Assembly (NCBI GenBank): GCA_013396915.1
Contig: VWZL01001366.1
Location: 62,001 to 126,000 of the forward strand
Reading direction: 5' to 3'
Length of the DNA: 64,000 bases
DNA from: Stercorarius parasiticus
Lineage: Eukaryota > Chordata > Aves > Charadriiformes > Stercorariidae
In this document: positions 11,670 through 25,500 of the stretch, one piece after another
Position numbering within the stretch: the stretch's first letter is position 1
How the letters are laid out: each line of letters opens with the position of its first letter
Notes under the pieces: generated by a model
The model's database searches: none
Told to the model about the DNA's origin: nothing
The model's input: only the letters and a program-made list of their open reading frames with translations
Translations under genes and position numbers: made by a program

Positions 11670-13484
11670 TTACTCTGGTATCATTTTTGTTCCCTGGGAA
11701 GAACTTTTTTTTCCACTGAATTTCCAAATCCTTTTGAGTTATGATCTTTGGTACAAGAAATAAGTTTGTAGGTAGACTTAGAGCAAGAAAGACACACGGG
11801 ACAAGTTTCACATTTATATTAAAAGATCACTATTCTGTAAAATATTTTGTTGTTCATGAGTAGCAAATTTACTCTCCATGCACATTTTATCAGATAGCAC
11901 AAAGAAACTAAGAGAATATTATCAAATTTGAAAACAAGCATCACTGATGCCAGCCATACTAAGATTTTCTTCACAGTGCTTATGAAGATACAAATGGTGA
12001 AATACACTGCAAAAGGACAGCCTGGAACAAGAGCAGCAGCTTCCAAGGGAAAAACTAAGTCTGGGGAGGTCATTAATAAGTAGAAGAAAAACAACAAGCA
12101 TATTTGTCTATTAAGCATATACTATGATTTATTTGATGCAATTTGATACTTGTGTTTCTTTGGCTCGGGTTAGCAAGAAGGGAAATCTGGGAATTACATC
12201 AGTTTTTAAAAGAAAAAAAAGTTGGATCAAACAGTTTAGCTAATATTAAATACTCTTCCATGTATCTCTTAAAGATGTAGTTGATCTGAAATTTACAAAA
12301 TCATTAATTTTGCTTTGTCATATTTTCTGGTTTGCCCATTCTCTTCCAATAAAGATAGAAATATTTTCCCAGCATTGTATGCATGTGTTAATAGGTACAT
12401 AACTAATAGCAAAACAGGGGAAGATTTTTACATATTCTCACAAAATTGCATGTGCAATTTATATATTTTTGAATAAAAAAATCTCCCACTAATTATTAAG
12501 AGATTCACATTGATCGAAGCAAGAAGATTCTTTAAAGAACAGATAAAGAAAAGAAAGAAGTAAACAGAAACAATATTTAGAATAAATATCTCAAGGACAT
12601 CTAACATTTGTAATTATTGCTCATCAATTCTGTGTAGAAAAGAGAGAAACTGATTGCATGTGGAAATCTAAACAGTTTGGTTAAGTATGAAATATTAACT
12701 GCTTAGCTGTCCAAGAGAAAGACGATATAAAGCTTCAAAGCTAAAATAACCTTTGGAAGCATTTTATCCTTATTGTACCAACAAATACTTTTTAAGGTTA
12801 TTTTAATGTCAAAATTTCATTTTAAATGGGGAAAAAAAAGACCAACCACAAAGAAACCAAAAAAGTCAAAAGCAAAAAACTCTGACTAACAGTAACTGAT
12901 TAGGTTAAAATATGATTTTTCTCAGACCTTTAACATGAAATAACCTCAATTTTAGGAAAGATATTTTTGTAAAAATTGACCCTTAACTCTCAGGCTCCTC
13001 ATTCATAAGCTTCTTCACCATTCCAGCATATCTCACCTTGCTTACATTTCCCACCTTGTTGCTGCATATATCATGGCACTTTTTTTTTCCTGTGCCAGTG
13101 CATTCTACTCTCTGCATAAATTCCTTCCATTAACAAGAATGCTGCTCTTGTGCAGCAAGAACCTACAATCTCTTCTTTGAAGTACTCTTACACTCACCAA
13201 TTGCACAGCCCCCACCAAAATGCGTAAATTCATTGCAAACGTTCAACTGCCATTTACTGCAATGTTTGACAATTCTTTGAGCTATTGATTCTAAAGTGGT
13301 CGATTTTATAGCTTTGTGATTCACTGGGAATAAAATTAAATTGCACAAGGAAACTGAAAAGCCAAACAAACAAAATTTTTCTCTTTCTCAGTTTCACCAC
13401 TGAAATTTGAAATTACTTGTTTGTTTTCTGTTTTTGAGCTGTTCTGTGACCTAGTGATTATAATCAGCAATTGAATCTACTTGG
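11670..13484. other. AT-rich non-coding stretch
   Basis: No gene or repeat family recognised. The minus-strand frames at 11819-12118 and 13163-13369 have no recognisable motif. The latter sits beside a GTGAGT-type donor, but its upstream acceptor is poor. Confidence 0.45.
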
Positions 13485-13689
13485 CTATGGTCTACAGTTA
13501 TGGTCCTCCAGGTTCTTCATTACTAGGTTTTCTCGGACAACTTCAATTTGTCTACCACCACGCTGAAAGAGTATATCTTCTGATGAGTAAAAAACTCTCA
13601 GCCCCTGTTTATAAGACTTAGTTGGGAATCCATCAATCCTGGTAATGCCGCTTGTATATTTTCCAAACAGTGAACCACCGAAGTTTAGC
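13485..13689 (-). CDS. Candidate coding exon or exonised fragment, unknown protein
   Basis: On the minus strand a TTTTTCATTGCTCTAG acceptor is followed by one base completing a codon, then 67 sense codons and a TAG at 13485-13487. The peptide begins LNFGGSLFGKYTSGITRIDG and later has LRVFYSSEDILFQRGG. Balanced residue use, Gly-rich turns and alternating polar and hydrophobic residues look like a real globular segment. Several CpG codons survive in AT-rich surroundings, which also supports past selection. No internal donor is strong; GTAATG after the ENL codons is the best. It may therefore be a terminal exon, an exon ending early at that donor, or a decayed piece. No polyadenylation hexamer was found close downstream on the minus strand. 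I do not recognise the protein family and propose no function. Confidence 0.38.
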
Positions 13690-16600
13690 CTAGAGCAATG
13701 AAAAATGAGTTCTATACAAATGAATACCAAGGTAGGTGCTCCTTAATAAATAAGCAAACCCCTCCTCTGCCAGCTGCCTTCTAGTTTGAGAAGCAGTTTG
13801 AGAAGGAGCTGGTTTGTGGACTTCAGCAGAAAAATAGTAGTACATAAATCATATGCAGTTGATTAAATCACTAAGGTTGCAGTCTAAGCACTTTTTTTTC
13901 TATTTTTTTTGTATGAAGAGAAGTAATTTCTTCCATAATGCTAGTATTTCAGTCATATGTGATTCTTAAAGTTTACTTGAAATAACATTTTTAGACTACA
14001 ATAGTCTTCTGTCCTTTTTTTTAAGTATCAAAATGAAGACTAATATAATGAAGTACTCAGAATAGGAAAGAACATAGTAATGCTACATTTGGAAACTGAA
14101 TTTACAGTTGTTTCTTTTTATCCAGTTCCCTTCCTTCCTCTCTACTCACCCCCCACTCCCACTTATAGTAAACTGTTTACTGTTAGGTATAAAATAAAAC
14201 AGTTAGTGTTTATGACTTAAATATAAATTTGAGTGAGCTACAACATCAATAAAAGTTTAGAAATTCACACTTAAATACATTAGGGTTTACATAAAACCTG
14301 AAAAATATCTTTTCAAGATACTGTTGGAAGAATGGTCTCACAACTGTTTAGCATTGTTATTTTTGTAATGTTGAATCCTGTTTGATGAAACCATCAGAGA
14401 ACTACTACTTTTTTTTTTTATGTTGATTCTTTTTATGCAGAGTGGTTTGGGTGCAGGAAATACTTTATTTTTTTTTAAGTTTTCTGAAATTCCTAAGAAA
14501 TTTATCTAATTTTAGAACTCAAGTAGAACTGAACCATTGAGACTGTTCCATATGAATCGTGTGACTCACAAAAGTAATGAGAAATGTAACATTAGTTTTA
14601 GAGCTAAAACATTGCTTCTGTTTGTGATTCTGCATTTAGTGAACTTTTTGTTTCAGCTCCCATTATAAACTACATTTGTAGAGGTTTAAAAATTTGACTG
14701 AAAAAATTTGCTTTGGGTGAAAAACTAACATTAAAGCTGTAGTGCTTGGAATGAAGTTGCCTTTTCCCCCCAAATTTTGGAAAAGAAGTCTGTGTGGGTA
14801 TTAATTCTAGATTAGCTCAGGATGTTATTTAGTGTTTCTGTAACTCAGAAAGATACTTATGAACATTGATTTTTTTTTTATTTGTTTTACTGCTTGAAAG
14901 ATTTCTTCTGGTTTCACTCAGTATGTTGAATAATCATTGGTGGCTATGGAAATTCCAGTCATAAATCAAGAGAATGACAGATTTCAGTCTTAAGGAGTTG
15001 CCTAGCTGTTTATATACTGGAATAATAGACTTGTCTTTTCTTCACTACATACATGTTTGGTGCTGCAAACAAATGTTTTCCAGAGAGACGAGGGTAGAAC
15101 ATGATCCTCACAGAGCTGTCTTTGCAGTTGCGTTATTGCAATATGTTACTGACCAATGCTCTTAATATGCTGAGCAGTTATTACATGATGGGGATGATCT
15201 GTTTTTCAAACCAGTGGAAAAATGTCCAAAGTTGGGTTTGATCATATTTGGACATCTTGGGAGGAGAAGGCAGATCCGAACTGGTTGTTCACTTACAGCA
15301 CTGGTATCTAGCCCTTTTCATTGTGCAGCTGAAACATATAGTCTGGATTTGCTCTCCAGGCTGAAGTGCAATCAGATGAAGTAAGGCAGGAGAGGAATTG
15401 AAATGCAGCTTTTAAACTCGACCTGTATCCTTCCATGAACTACTTTCCCTCTTCTCTTAATTTTAGTTAGCTGTGTTTGATGACCAAAGAATGTGGATCA
15501 TCCTGCTGGCAGGAAATATGAACCACTCTCATAGTTATATGCTACAGAAATGGTATTGTACTGGTAATACTAGTGTCATATATTTTTATTAAATCAATGC
15601 CCATGAACTCTTTCTTAGGAAATTCTTATGGAATGCTTTTAGTTTGTTCCTTCCCAGAGAAATTAACCATGAGTTGTCATTGGAGGGTTACGTGCTAGAA
15701 TGAATATCAAATGCATAACAGATATTAAAAATGTTTCATATATTGATTTTAAAGGAATAACCTTTATAGCAACATTTCTGAAGTTTAAAATTCATGATTG
15801 TTATGGGTTTACTTATTGATTTAGTTACTGACCTTCAAAATATCATTAAAAAGAGTTCTTTTAGGAGGGTAATATTCTGCAGTAATCAAGGTGTCATTTG
15901 GGTTTGCTTTTTACTGTTATTGAGGATTTTTTTTAAAGTTTTAACTTCACAGTCTTATCTTTTTATACATGACGCTGCCATCAAGTGGCTATTGAGTAAA
16001 ACCTCTGTGTTATCCATCTTTCATTTAAACATTAGTCTCATTTTTAATTAACGGCTTGGTTTGGAAGAAGGAAATATCCTATACTTGCTAACTGACAGAA
16101 ACAGATTCAGTTTATTGCTCTCTGGATCAGATTCGTAGAGGTAGATGCTCAAAGATACTTTCAAAGATGCTTTAAAAGAAGGGGATTTCAGTGACATCAA
16201 ATTGTGTTGGCTTTGATTTTTACATCACCTTCAACAGGCATTAGGAACCTCTCTGGTCACCTTGTGAACTATTCTGAGTGTCCACTTGCATTTTCAGGCA
16301 CCTTAATGTGCAGGTAAATCTTCCCTTTTAACATCTCGTTTTAATCCATTCTACCAGAATTCCACAATACAGATATAGATTATAGACTTGGGCAACGATT
16401 TTAAGATGCTGAATCTAAGGGGCCAGAATTAACATGGATCCTAAAATTCAAGAAATTTCCCCTCAAATCAAGAAGCTGATAAATAAGTAAAATCGTATCT
16501 TTATGACAGCCCAACAATTGTGTCTTTTAAAGTAGACAAAACCTTAAATTTTCAGTTTTCGGGGAGGTAAAGGCAATGCCCCAGCACCAAGTGACCAGTT

Positions 16601-16739
16601 CCTCACAGCACAAATATTGGCATTCATCAACAATTCTCAGTTCACTTCCAGCAGTATGGGGCTGTTAACCAATTTTAGGCAAATCATGATAAACAACCCC
16701 ATTCTCCTGAAGATCATTTGCCTTCTTTCACCCTCTAGA
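13690..16739. other. Non-coding stretch, possible old repeat at 16130-16580
   Basis: No gene recognised. From about 16130 to 16580, phrases such as AGGTAGATGCTCAAAGATAC, CAGGCATTAGGAACCT and TTTTCAGGCACCTTA resemble degenerate dispersed repeats common in sauropsids. The rest is AT-rich with poly-T runs. Confidence 0.4.
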
Positions 16740-17060
16740 AACGATAATAGAAAATCATGTGCACATTTGCATTTGTATTTACTGTGTTTGAATTAAAGCT
16801 GCAAACAGCTCTGATTCACTAATAACTGATGAAAGTGTCTCATTATTGAGCTACAAAACCTTCAACAAATTAATGGAAATTGCAAATCACCTTGAAAATT
16901 GCAGGCTCTTTAGTCGTATATTGAGTGCTGAGAAAACTGCATAAATAGCCTTGTTGCTTAACTCTTTCTTTTGAAAAAATAGCTTTCTTATTACATTTTT
17001 TTTAAAAAGCATGGCTTACTAATTAAGGCATGGCTAAGCAACATCTTCATTTTTTTGCTG
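16740..17060. promoter_or_regulatory. Candidate conserved non-coding element with octamer sites
   Basis: ATTTGCAT at 16765-16772 is a perfect POU octamer, and a variant (ATTGCAAAT) occurs near 16880, with several TAAT cores between and after. The stretch has no repeat signature and a texture typical of developmental enhancers. Conservation cannot be judged from one sequence, so this is inference. Confidence 0.25.
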
Positions 17061-20000
17061 TGTTTTGTTTTCTGTACATGATCATTGAACACTATGTTAC
17101 TATTTTTAGTTCCTTCCCTTTTATATAATATTTAAAATCACAGACTCTCTGCCTCTGATGCTAAGCAAATATTTTGGGCACTTTTCTCTCATGCCCCAAA
17201 TTACAGTACAAGATTTAGCATGTGCTGGTTCTTTTCTTTAGTAAGATAATGAATTTTTAAATATATACACCTGCAATGTTTTCCTCCAAAATTACAGCTT
17301 AATTAGAAGAAAATATTTCATGAAAGGGAAAAAAAAACCCAACCCACTATGTATTTGTTTGTTCGCTATTTGTTTGATTTTTACTGTTTCTGCATAACTC
17401 TGAATCCAAAACTAGTGCACGTCACTTATCGTGAAGAAAGATGTATGGGAGCTGATCTCCAGCAGGTATAAAATTTCATAGCCTTATTGTCATGGAAATC
17501 TAGTCTAGCAGAGTATCACATGCGTTCCTCTAAAAGGTAGAGTGATTTCTACAAAGTGCTAGATTCTCTTATATCCCACAATTCCACATTACAGCTGCAT
17601 CTCCGAGGTAAACTTGACTGCTTTAAAGGAACATATTTCAGTTTAACATAGATTCGAAATAAAAATCAATGGTTTGTAATTTTGTCTATTTTTGCTAATG
17701 TCTGAGTCATCATGAAGCTCGTGATGAGTAATTTATTATAGTTTTCTGCATTCAATAGATTTTCTAAAAAAATGTTATAAAGCACAGCAGACAAACCTTT
17801 CACATGTAAAGCTTCATATAGCATTTGTGCTAGTGCAGTGTAACTATTGAGTAACAGAATTTCCACTCAAAGACATTTTTCTGCTATATTTGAAGTCACT
17901 TTGGTTATAGGAATACTAAAAATTTTTGTGTACTGACACGCCCTCTAGGTATTACTACTAAGAGAAATTCCAAAATTTAATGAAATCTGTGAATCTCCAG
18001 TGGCACAACTGCTGCTATGTGTCAGCAGGTGTCTTTTACTAGAAAAGTTTTTCTATGATTTTCCAAATTTGTTTCTTTCTAGGGCTGAATAGCCTGTGAG
18101 ATATCCATCATTAGTTCTATCCAACAACGGAACTTGAAGTAGCAAAGAATCAAAGTTTCTGTTTGTCCTGCCCCATTGTTACAGGTTCGATGAGCGAGGA
18201 AAAAAAAATCCCTTTCATTTTCTCTTCCTCTTTTTATTCCTTCTAACCCACCACTTTTTGTACTTTCTTGGTGTTATCAATGTATCCACAATTCTTGCTC
18301 GTCATTTTCATTCCATTCCACCACCCCAATTTAGGTCCTTTTACCCATGAGCACTGTACTGACGTTTGGTAGCAGTTTGCTAGTCTTTCACACGAAATGA
18401 TGAAAGATGAAGTATTGCTCCTTTTCATTTCACCTTCTTCGTGTCCAAACTGTGGGAACTCAAATACTCCCGCAAAAAGCGATGAAAAAAATAGTGTTCT
18501 TCTTGAAGCCCAGAAAACAGTTTTGTTTCCTTCTGTTTCTTTGTCTTCTCTCATGACTATGTTCTCCCTGCTGCTAAGTCAGTTGAGCAGTGGATACTTA
18601 ATGCTTTTAAAGCAGCATTTAACTGAAGAAAATGAGTCAACTTTTTATCCAGCTCTTTGCATGGACTTGTCACAGTTTTGAAGCAGCATTTGTTAAATAT
18701 GCTAATCATATGTAGAAACCACATGCACCTGGAGGTACCATCATTTTCAACATCAAGTTGAGTGCAGGTGAATTCAAACTGACCATAGTCTGCTGTCTAT
18801 CTTCTCTTCTTACCCTGTTTTTTTAGAGACCACAATGTTTGAGAAAGTTTTGGCATGCACTGAAGTTTGTTGAACCCGTTCCTCAAATATTTGCTCCTCA
18901 GATATTGTGATGTTGTAGGGATTATTACATGCCAAGATTCTACACTAAAAATGTACACAGAGTAATGAACAAAAACTATATGTTTGATTGTTCATGATAC
19001 TTGATTACTCATGAGACTAAGGTAATAAGCATGTGTTCCCCATCAGTACTCACATACAACTCTGTAATATTTATGGAAACGATATGTATTAAGCAGATGT
19101 GACAGACCATACTCACAACTTGAAAAAGGTTTCTGCTTTGCAAGGCCTTCTCCATAAGTGAATTCTGGTTTTCTGGGTTTCATGTTGGAATGGTAATTTA
19201 ACTTCATATAGTGTAAATATAAACCAACTTGTGATGATGTGACTAACTGAAAATTGCTTTTCATAGCTGCTACTTTTTCAGCTGGGATGCAGAAGTTGCC
19301 TTAGATTAAACTTGAAACTTCTCCAGTGCCAGTAAAGTGCTGTCTAAAATAACTAATAAAATGCAGCTGGGAGTGGAATAAAAGCTGGCTTTAGACGTAA
19401 GGAGGCATTTTATCAAAAAGGTAGTCTCTATGTGAAGGTTAACATTTGTATGAATGTATGAAAGGTATTGAATAGGATCTACCTAACTTAATCTATGCAA
19501 GATATTTTATTTCATGGAACTTTCACTTGACAGTTAGTGACAGTCATGAAAATTTAGAACACCAAAATAGTATGACAAAACTTAAGTACATTTTCTAACC
19601 TAGTATTTTTTTTGTTATTTTGATGAAAAAAATTATCAAATCTGCTGCTTTCCTCTACTTTGTGTTCTTGTAAAATCTACTCTACTATAACACAGACCCC
19701 TAACCAAAACCATATCATGTTATGATATTTTGCCTAACATAGTTCAAAAGCCCGTAGCTGATGGTCTTTTCTCTTGGGCCTTCATAGATATGCAGTGATA
19801 GCAGATAATAACTAAGCTTCATTATCTATTGCTTCTTTGTTTAGGTAGCTGTTTGACTGGCAAAGAATAAAGGATCCTAAAGATGTTCCTTTTGTGTCTT
19901 GGATTGGATTTGAAAGCAGAAAACCCTAGACATCCGGTTTTGCGTGAAGAATACAATGATAGTATTGTATATGTTATTTCAGTTGCATGTTCTTTTTTGT

Positions 20001-20159
20001 CTACAGGCAATTTATAGATGGATTTATAATATGCAAATAAAGGCTTTCATTTCCAAACCTTCTGGTGTAATAGTTTGGAAACGCAGCTATTTCGGTGTAG
20101 GATGCACAAAATTCTGCAGAATTTCTCCCATACTGTCAGGTTTGGTTTAGGTTGTGTCT
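17061..20159. other. AT-rich non-coding stretch
   Basis: Nothing recognised. The overlapping plus (18397-18681) and minus (18243-18554) open frames near 18.4 kb lack motifs or splice context and look like chance. Confidence 0.5.
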
Positions 20160-20460
20160 AAGTATGTAGCAATGGAAATGGCTGCCGAGCAGGATTTTGA
20201 AATCATCAATGTATGCAAATCCCACCTGCCTCTGTTTTCCTCTCCAGAGCTTTGAATAGAATCCAAGGCACAAATTTTTAGTCTCCTGGTGTAGCTGGTA
20301 GGCTCTTCTGCTTCACATTAATAGTCAATACCATCATGATTCCTAAACGAGGCAATTTCAACTGTAAGTCATTAAAAGGTTGGTAAACAGGCTATCCCCC
20401 AGACAAGAGTAATGCATGCATCTGTGCTGTGTCAGCTGTACTTAAACAGGTGAGACTGAA
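20160..20460. promoter_or_regulatory. Candidate regulatory element, octamer next to E-box
   Basis: ATGCAAAT at 20213-20220 is followed almost at once by CACCTG, an E-box of the type bound by bHLH and ZEB/Snail factors. TAAT cores and a second CAGGTG-type E-box near 20450 follow. The arrangement is enhancer-like, but function is inferred only from motifs. Confidence 0.25.
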
Positions 20461-21044
20461 AAAACAGAAAGTAGTGACTTCTCTCCATTTTGGTTGTGTA
20501 GGGTCCTTGTTCCCTAAGAGAGATTTTTGTCTGAAAAGTTTATATTAAAAAGTGAAAATATTTAAAGAGTCAACACAGCTCTGACTTAAAGGCATATGCA
20601 TTGGCAGAGTGATTGGTTATTTAAACTTTGCAGTGAAGCAGGTAGTTTAAAACTCTAGACATTAGTGCTTAGGACTATCTTTGTGAAGCACGCAGTGAAA
20701 AACTGAATCTGGTGCCGTGTCTCCCCAATTTACATAAAAACAGCACTTCAACCAACCACAAATTTATTCTGGATATTCAATAGAGACTTGTTTAATCAGA
20801 AATTGTAGTTCAGTTTACGCTAGGTTGTGATTAAATGCTTTCTTTGATTCTTCCACCATTTTTGCAAAAGTGGATCTCAAACCATTTAGCAAGAATTAAT
20901 AGTGTTCATATTAATATATTATTACTTAAAAATTAATAAGAATATTATCTGCCCCACTTTTAGAGAAATTAGGATGTAGAGGACCAAAGGCTTGACTGTG
21001 CAGCTCCTTTCACATGCCTTTTGAGCCTTGTGAATTTATATAAG

Positions 21045-21178
21045 CTGAAATCTGGGACAGAGGAGGTTAAGTTATATACTCAAGGTTACCCGTTGAGCTA
21101 GGAGCAGGCTCAGAAATAAATCCTGATTTCTAGTCACCTTGAACTACTGTATCACATTCCTTCCTAGACTTCCTAGCA
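21045..21178 (-). mobile_element. Fossil MIR/L2-like element
   Basis: The order GACAGAGGAGGTTAAGTTAT, then CTCAAGGTTACCC, then AAATCCTGATTTCTAGTC, then ACTACTGTATCACATTCCTT follows the complement of the MIR core and L2 tail (AGAGAGGTTAAGTGACTTGCC, CAAGGTCAC, GAACCCAGGTCT, AACCACTA). It is old and diverged, but the match runs over more than 100 bases. Confidence 0.65.
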
Positions 21179-22517
21179 TCTGCGTAGTATGCAATACTGT
21201 AAATAGAATTTGCTTGCTGTCCATCTCGTTTTTATATTTAGTGCTAAGTATGAAACAGTTGTTAATGCTTACTTAATGTTTGGTGGGCTGTGACCAACAA
21301 TCTTCTGCATTATTTTCTTTTTCTTGTGTTTTTCTTTCCTTATCCTCTTTAACCTGTTGGTAAAGAAAATAATAAAAAGTAGATCCGTAGAAGATATTTA
21401 CCCACAGAGGAAAAACTGGAATATGTTTCCCTTCTTCAGTAGTCAGAACTACACAAGAGATTATGGTGGTGGGAGGAGAGAGCAAACCTTGTGTATGAGG
21501 TCAGGGAGGGATCTTATGTACCAGGGCTGAATTTGGCTGACAAAGTAGTAGGATGATGTTTGAGGCAAGAACTGTCTTTTTGTTTGGCAGCACAATAGGT
21601 TCCTCTTCCTTGATGGATTCTCAGTACTGCTCAGTATAATAACATGATAATTGGTCCCAAAGATGGAATGAGTAAGATTGGATGGTGGTCTCTGGGGGCC
21701 CAGTTGTGTTATATCTAATCTAATTATGTTTGATACTGACTTTTTAATACATATGGTAGCTATTTCCTTGGCTTGGAAGTAAGGCGTATATGCAAGCTTG
21801 ATGTTTGCTTGGTCTCTGTTCTAAAAGCACACAAATTTATTCTTAGAAGAAACCCCAGCTATATCTGTCTCATGTCATGCTGTATTCTAATTCAAAACTA
21901 AAACTGATTTGTTCCAGAAGATGTCTTGAAGCATAAATATGTTGTGGCTTGTGGAAATGTGGGAGGTGTGATGGAGAGAGCAAATGTCTATAGATTGTAC
22001 TTCAAAAAAACACTGCAACTTGCTACAGAAAAGACATAGTAAGTTATTGCTGCCTTGGAGCAACAATCCACAGCAGGCATTCACCCCTTTGCATGGGACA
22101 ATATAAACATTTTAGAGGATTTATGAGTATAAAGGAGCATCTGGAGATGATGAGATTGTGTAAGACTAATTTTAGAGTCTGAATTAAACTAATTCCGTTG
22201 CTACAAAAGAAGACACTGCCATGTTCTATGCTCTTTTTTAAAAGACGTCTATGGACTATGGCAATACCAGATTTTCCCAACCAAATGGAACAGAAAAGTC
22301 TAATGCTCTACTGTTGGTAGTGGTGTGGTGGGCACTGGCTTACTCAGAGGATTATGAAAATCCTTCATGAAAGATATTTATGCAATCAAGTTTCTTAGGC
22401 AAGTTTCTTCTCAGCTGGTAGCATCTGGGTTCCATTTTACCATGAATAGGTGACTGTCTCTTGAATTTATTTATGTTTCTCACATTTTAATAGAAAGTAT
22501 AGTGTGTATTCCTAACT
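21179..22517. other. Non-coding stretch, nothing recognised
   Basis: No gene, RNA or repeat family seen. The open frames at 21273-21485, 21887-22084 and 22044-22280 overlap on alternate frames and have no protein-like features. Confidence 0.5.
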
Positions 22518-22561
22518 GGGGGGGGAGGGGGGACTGGTCTTTTTTTTTCTTTTCTTTTTTC
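22518..22561 (+). repeat. G8AG6 run followed by a pyrimidine tract
   Basis: Eight G, one A and six G at 22518-22532 are followed closely by an almost pure T/C tract to 22561. The G run could form a quadruplex, and the T/C tract could pair as a triplex. It is low-complexity sequence. Confidence 0.7.
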
Positions 22562-25500
22562 CTTCGTATTTCACCATTGTCTTCCAGCCTAAAATAAGCA
22601 TATTATAAATTAAACGCATTAATAAAATTAGTCATGTGTGATGTACTAATGGAGTGGGTAGGGAAATAAAGTTGTCTGAAGTCAGTTTTGCTTTTGGAAA
22701 TCTAACTTACCCGAAGTATCTGAAATACTGAAATACTGAATACTGTTTTGTTTTATGTTTAAGTTCATTCTTTTTCCTTTTCGCCCAGTGATTGTTACTG
22801 GTGAAAAGTCTCCAGCCTAGCAGTGATAGTTACTGAAAGTTCAGATAGTAGAAGGCTCAGTAGGTGAACAAATACACAGCATCGTAGGAGCTCAGTCTCC
22901 AATGTCAGAGTGGCATATATGGCTTGCAATGTTATGTCATAGGTTTGGCCATTGTCTCGTCCAAAAGTGGCTGATGCACAAGTGGAAGCTGAAAGTTATT
23001 AATTACCCGACGATGCTAGCTGCACAGTGTTCTACTTGCATCATTTTCTGTGACCCTCTGGCAATATGCTTATGGATTGGAGATGAAACGGATAAAAACC
23101 TGAATCCTTTGAAATCATTTAGAGCTTTACAGTTGACTTGAAGTGAGGAATCATTTGGTCATAAAATACTGGGCCAAAATTACGGTACTAAACATAGAAG
23201 AAATGAGGGCAAAAAGAAGTCACTCTAATTGAATAGTTGAGACTAAAAAACAAAACAATCAACTAAAAAAAGCCTTTGGACTATATGTCCAATATGCTTT
23301 CCCAGCAAAACAAAGGTAGTTCATGAGTAGTGAGGCCTGCTTTCCTATGGTTACATTTCTTGAGGTTAACAGAACTTTGATATTTAAAACAGTGTGTGGA
23401 TCTGATGGAAGTTTTTACTGTGAAGTAATGAAGCAGTTAGAAGGTCTTTCTCTTCTACGGATTTTCCGTATTTGCTCATGGGGATGCCAGCAAAATTTCT
23501 CTTATCTATTCATTTGACCCGTATTTGATATGGGATAGAGATCTCAAAACTACCGAGTTTCTCAAAAATACACCTGAAACCTCTGATCTTAAATTTGATC
23601 AATATTGGCCAATGATTTGAAGAGGTTTTAGATGGCATAGATGCACACAGTGTAATCACATACACACTCAGCTCCCTAACCTCAAAATCAAGTGGAAAGA
23701 ATGAATGTGTTATTTCTAATAGGGAACCCTTTTAGGAGCAACCAGAGGTTTTCTACAACAGGAACTGCAAATATGCTTAGCTGTACTAATGCTTCATTTA
23801 TAAGATAATAAGAATTCTAAACAGTTTTCTAGAAGGAAAGAGATTTGTATTCATCAGCAAAGCTCTGCTAGTTACCTATTCCAGTGCTTCCCTATGTTTC
23901 TTCATGCATTGCCCAAGGCTGACAAAAGTTAGTTTAAAAGTGAAAGAAATGCCAGATACCACCTCCCTCTCCCGCAGCCACCCTGGAGCAATTATGACAA
24001 GAGTATTTAACTTACAAATCAAAATGACGCAAAGAGGACCCACCCTCACAAACCGAAACAGGAATAAATTTTCAATTAGCTTTCCAAGAAGAAGAAGGTT
24101 GCATGAGCTTTCTGCTAATTATACTGTGTTTGAATGAAAAGCCTTTGTGTTCCACCTTTAAGTGTATACGCTTGTCTTTTTTATGTCAGTATTTTAAGCG
24201 CCTATCCACTATGGTTTATCCACATCCTGATCTTGTCCTGTCTTGGATAAGTTCCTTGTTTGTGTCACTGAAAGCAACATCATTCCCTTCATGTCATTCT
24301 CAAATTTTGTTACTAAATACTTTGTCTGTTGATCTGGCCAAATTACCTTCTTTTCTGCCTCAAGGAGCTGGAAAAGCTTCACTCCAGCCTGTATTTTGTT
24401 TCTTATCTTGTATTTTTGTTCTTCTCCTGCCATGCTAAGTTCAGTGTTGTTAATGTCTTTCTAAACCTATTGCTGGAGTATTGCTTTTCTTATCTGGTGC
24501 GATGTGAGAGGTGAATTCACAGGGCACTCAAGTTCCTTGCTGAGGAGATGCATTTTCTTTAGGGGGCCTTCAAATTCATCTCATGATAAATGCTTGCTGT
24601 GCTCCTTAGAGAGAGAAGAGAAGGCCTGTAAAAACAGTTGGCTTTGTCTCCCTTGTCTGCCATTTTAAGATTTTGGACTTCTCAGGTGTAGGTGACAGTC
24701 TTTCTTGTACCTTCCTCCTTAGCGGAAATGTAATTGCACATTTTTTCTTGGCATTTCAGACACAAGGCAGGTCTCTTCCATCTCAGTTCTTATGTTAGGA
24801 ACATTGGGCATTTGTTGTGCTAGCCATTACTCATTTGATTTGTAATCCGTATTCATTTTATGGTGGATTATTTAAGATCTTTTCCAGGATCTTTTCTTAA
24901 ACTGTTGATATACTTGAGGACCAGTGAGGGGGGCAGGTAGTTAGCGAGATTTGAGCTTGTGCAATATCAATCACTTCCACTGGTTTCTGGTGGCACGCTG
25001 TTGAACAGCTCATGGAAATCTGTCAGTGCACAACAGCCTAAGACAGAGCAACAGGCTCAGCTTTCATGGTTTAGATTTTTTTTTTTTTCTGTTGTGTTTC
25101 TGTTTTGGGTTTTTTTCCCCATTATCTCTGTTGAGTGTACATATTGAATTTGAGATACCCAACAGCGCTTACGGAAGGCACTCAGATGTCAGGAGCCAGA
25201 CCTTCCTCTTGTCCTTTACTCCGTATCAAGATAGGTCACACACTTTTTTATTTACTAAAAAGAGTTGGGTTTCTTTTGTATGCCTTTTGGGTTTAGGTGG
25301 AGGTATTCTGATTTTTTTACTGAACAAGGAAATTATTGTGACATGCAGTTTTTGGCAATAGCCTGCAACCCTCTGTGGCGGGGTGAAAGGAAACAAAGTT
25401 TTGGTTTAAATACCATGGTTGAGTTTAGGTGTAAATGCTGCAAAACTGTAGGTGGTGTTTCGGGCCGTGCTGTACACCCAGTACTTCAGAAGCCTCCATT

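Noticed and set aside
18243..18681. Overlapping 94- and 103-codon frames on opposite strands
   Set aside because: Neither has motifs or splice context. Probably chance frames in one stop-poor segment.
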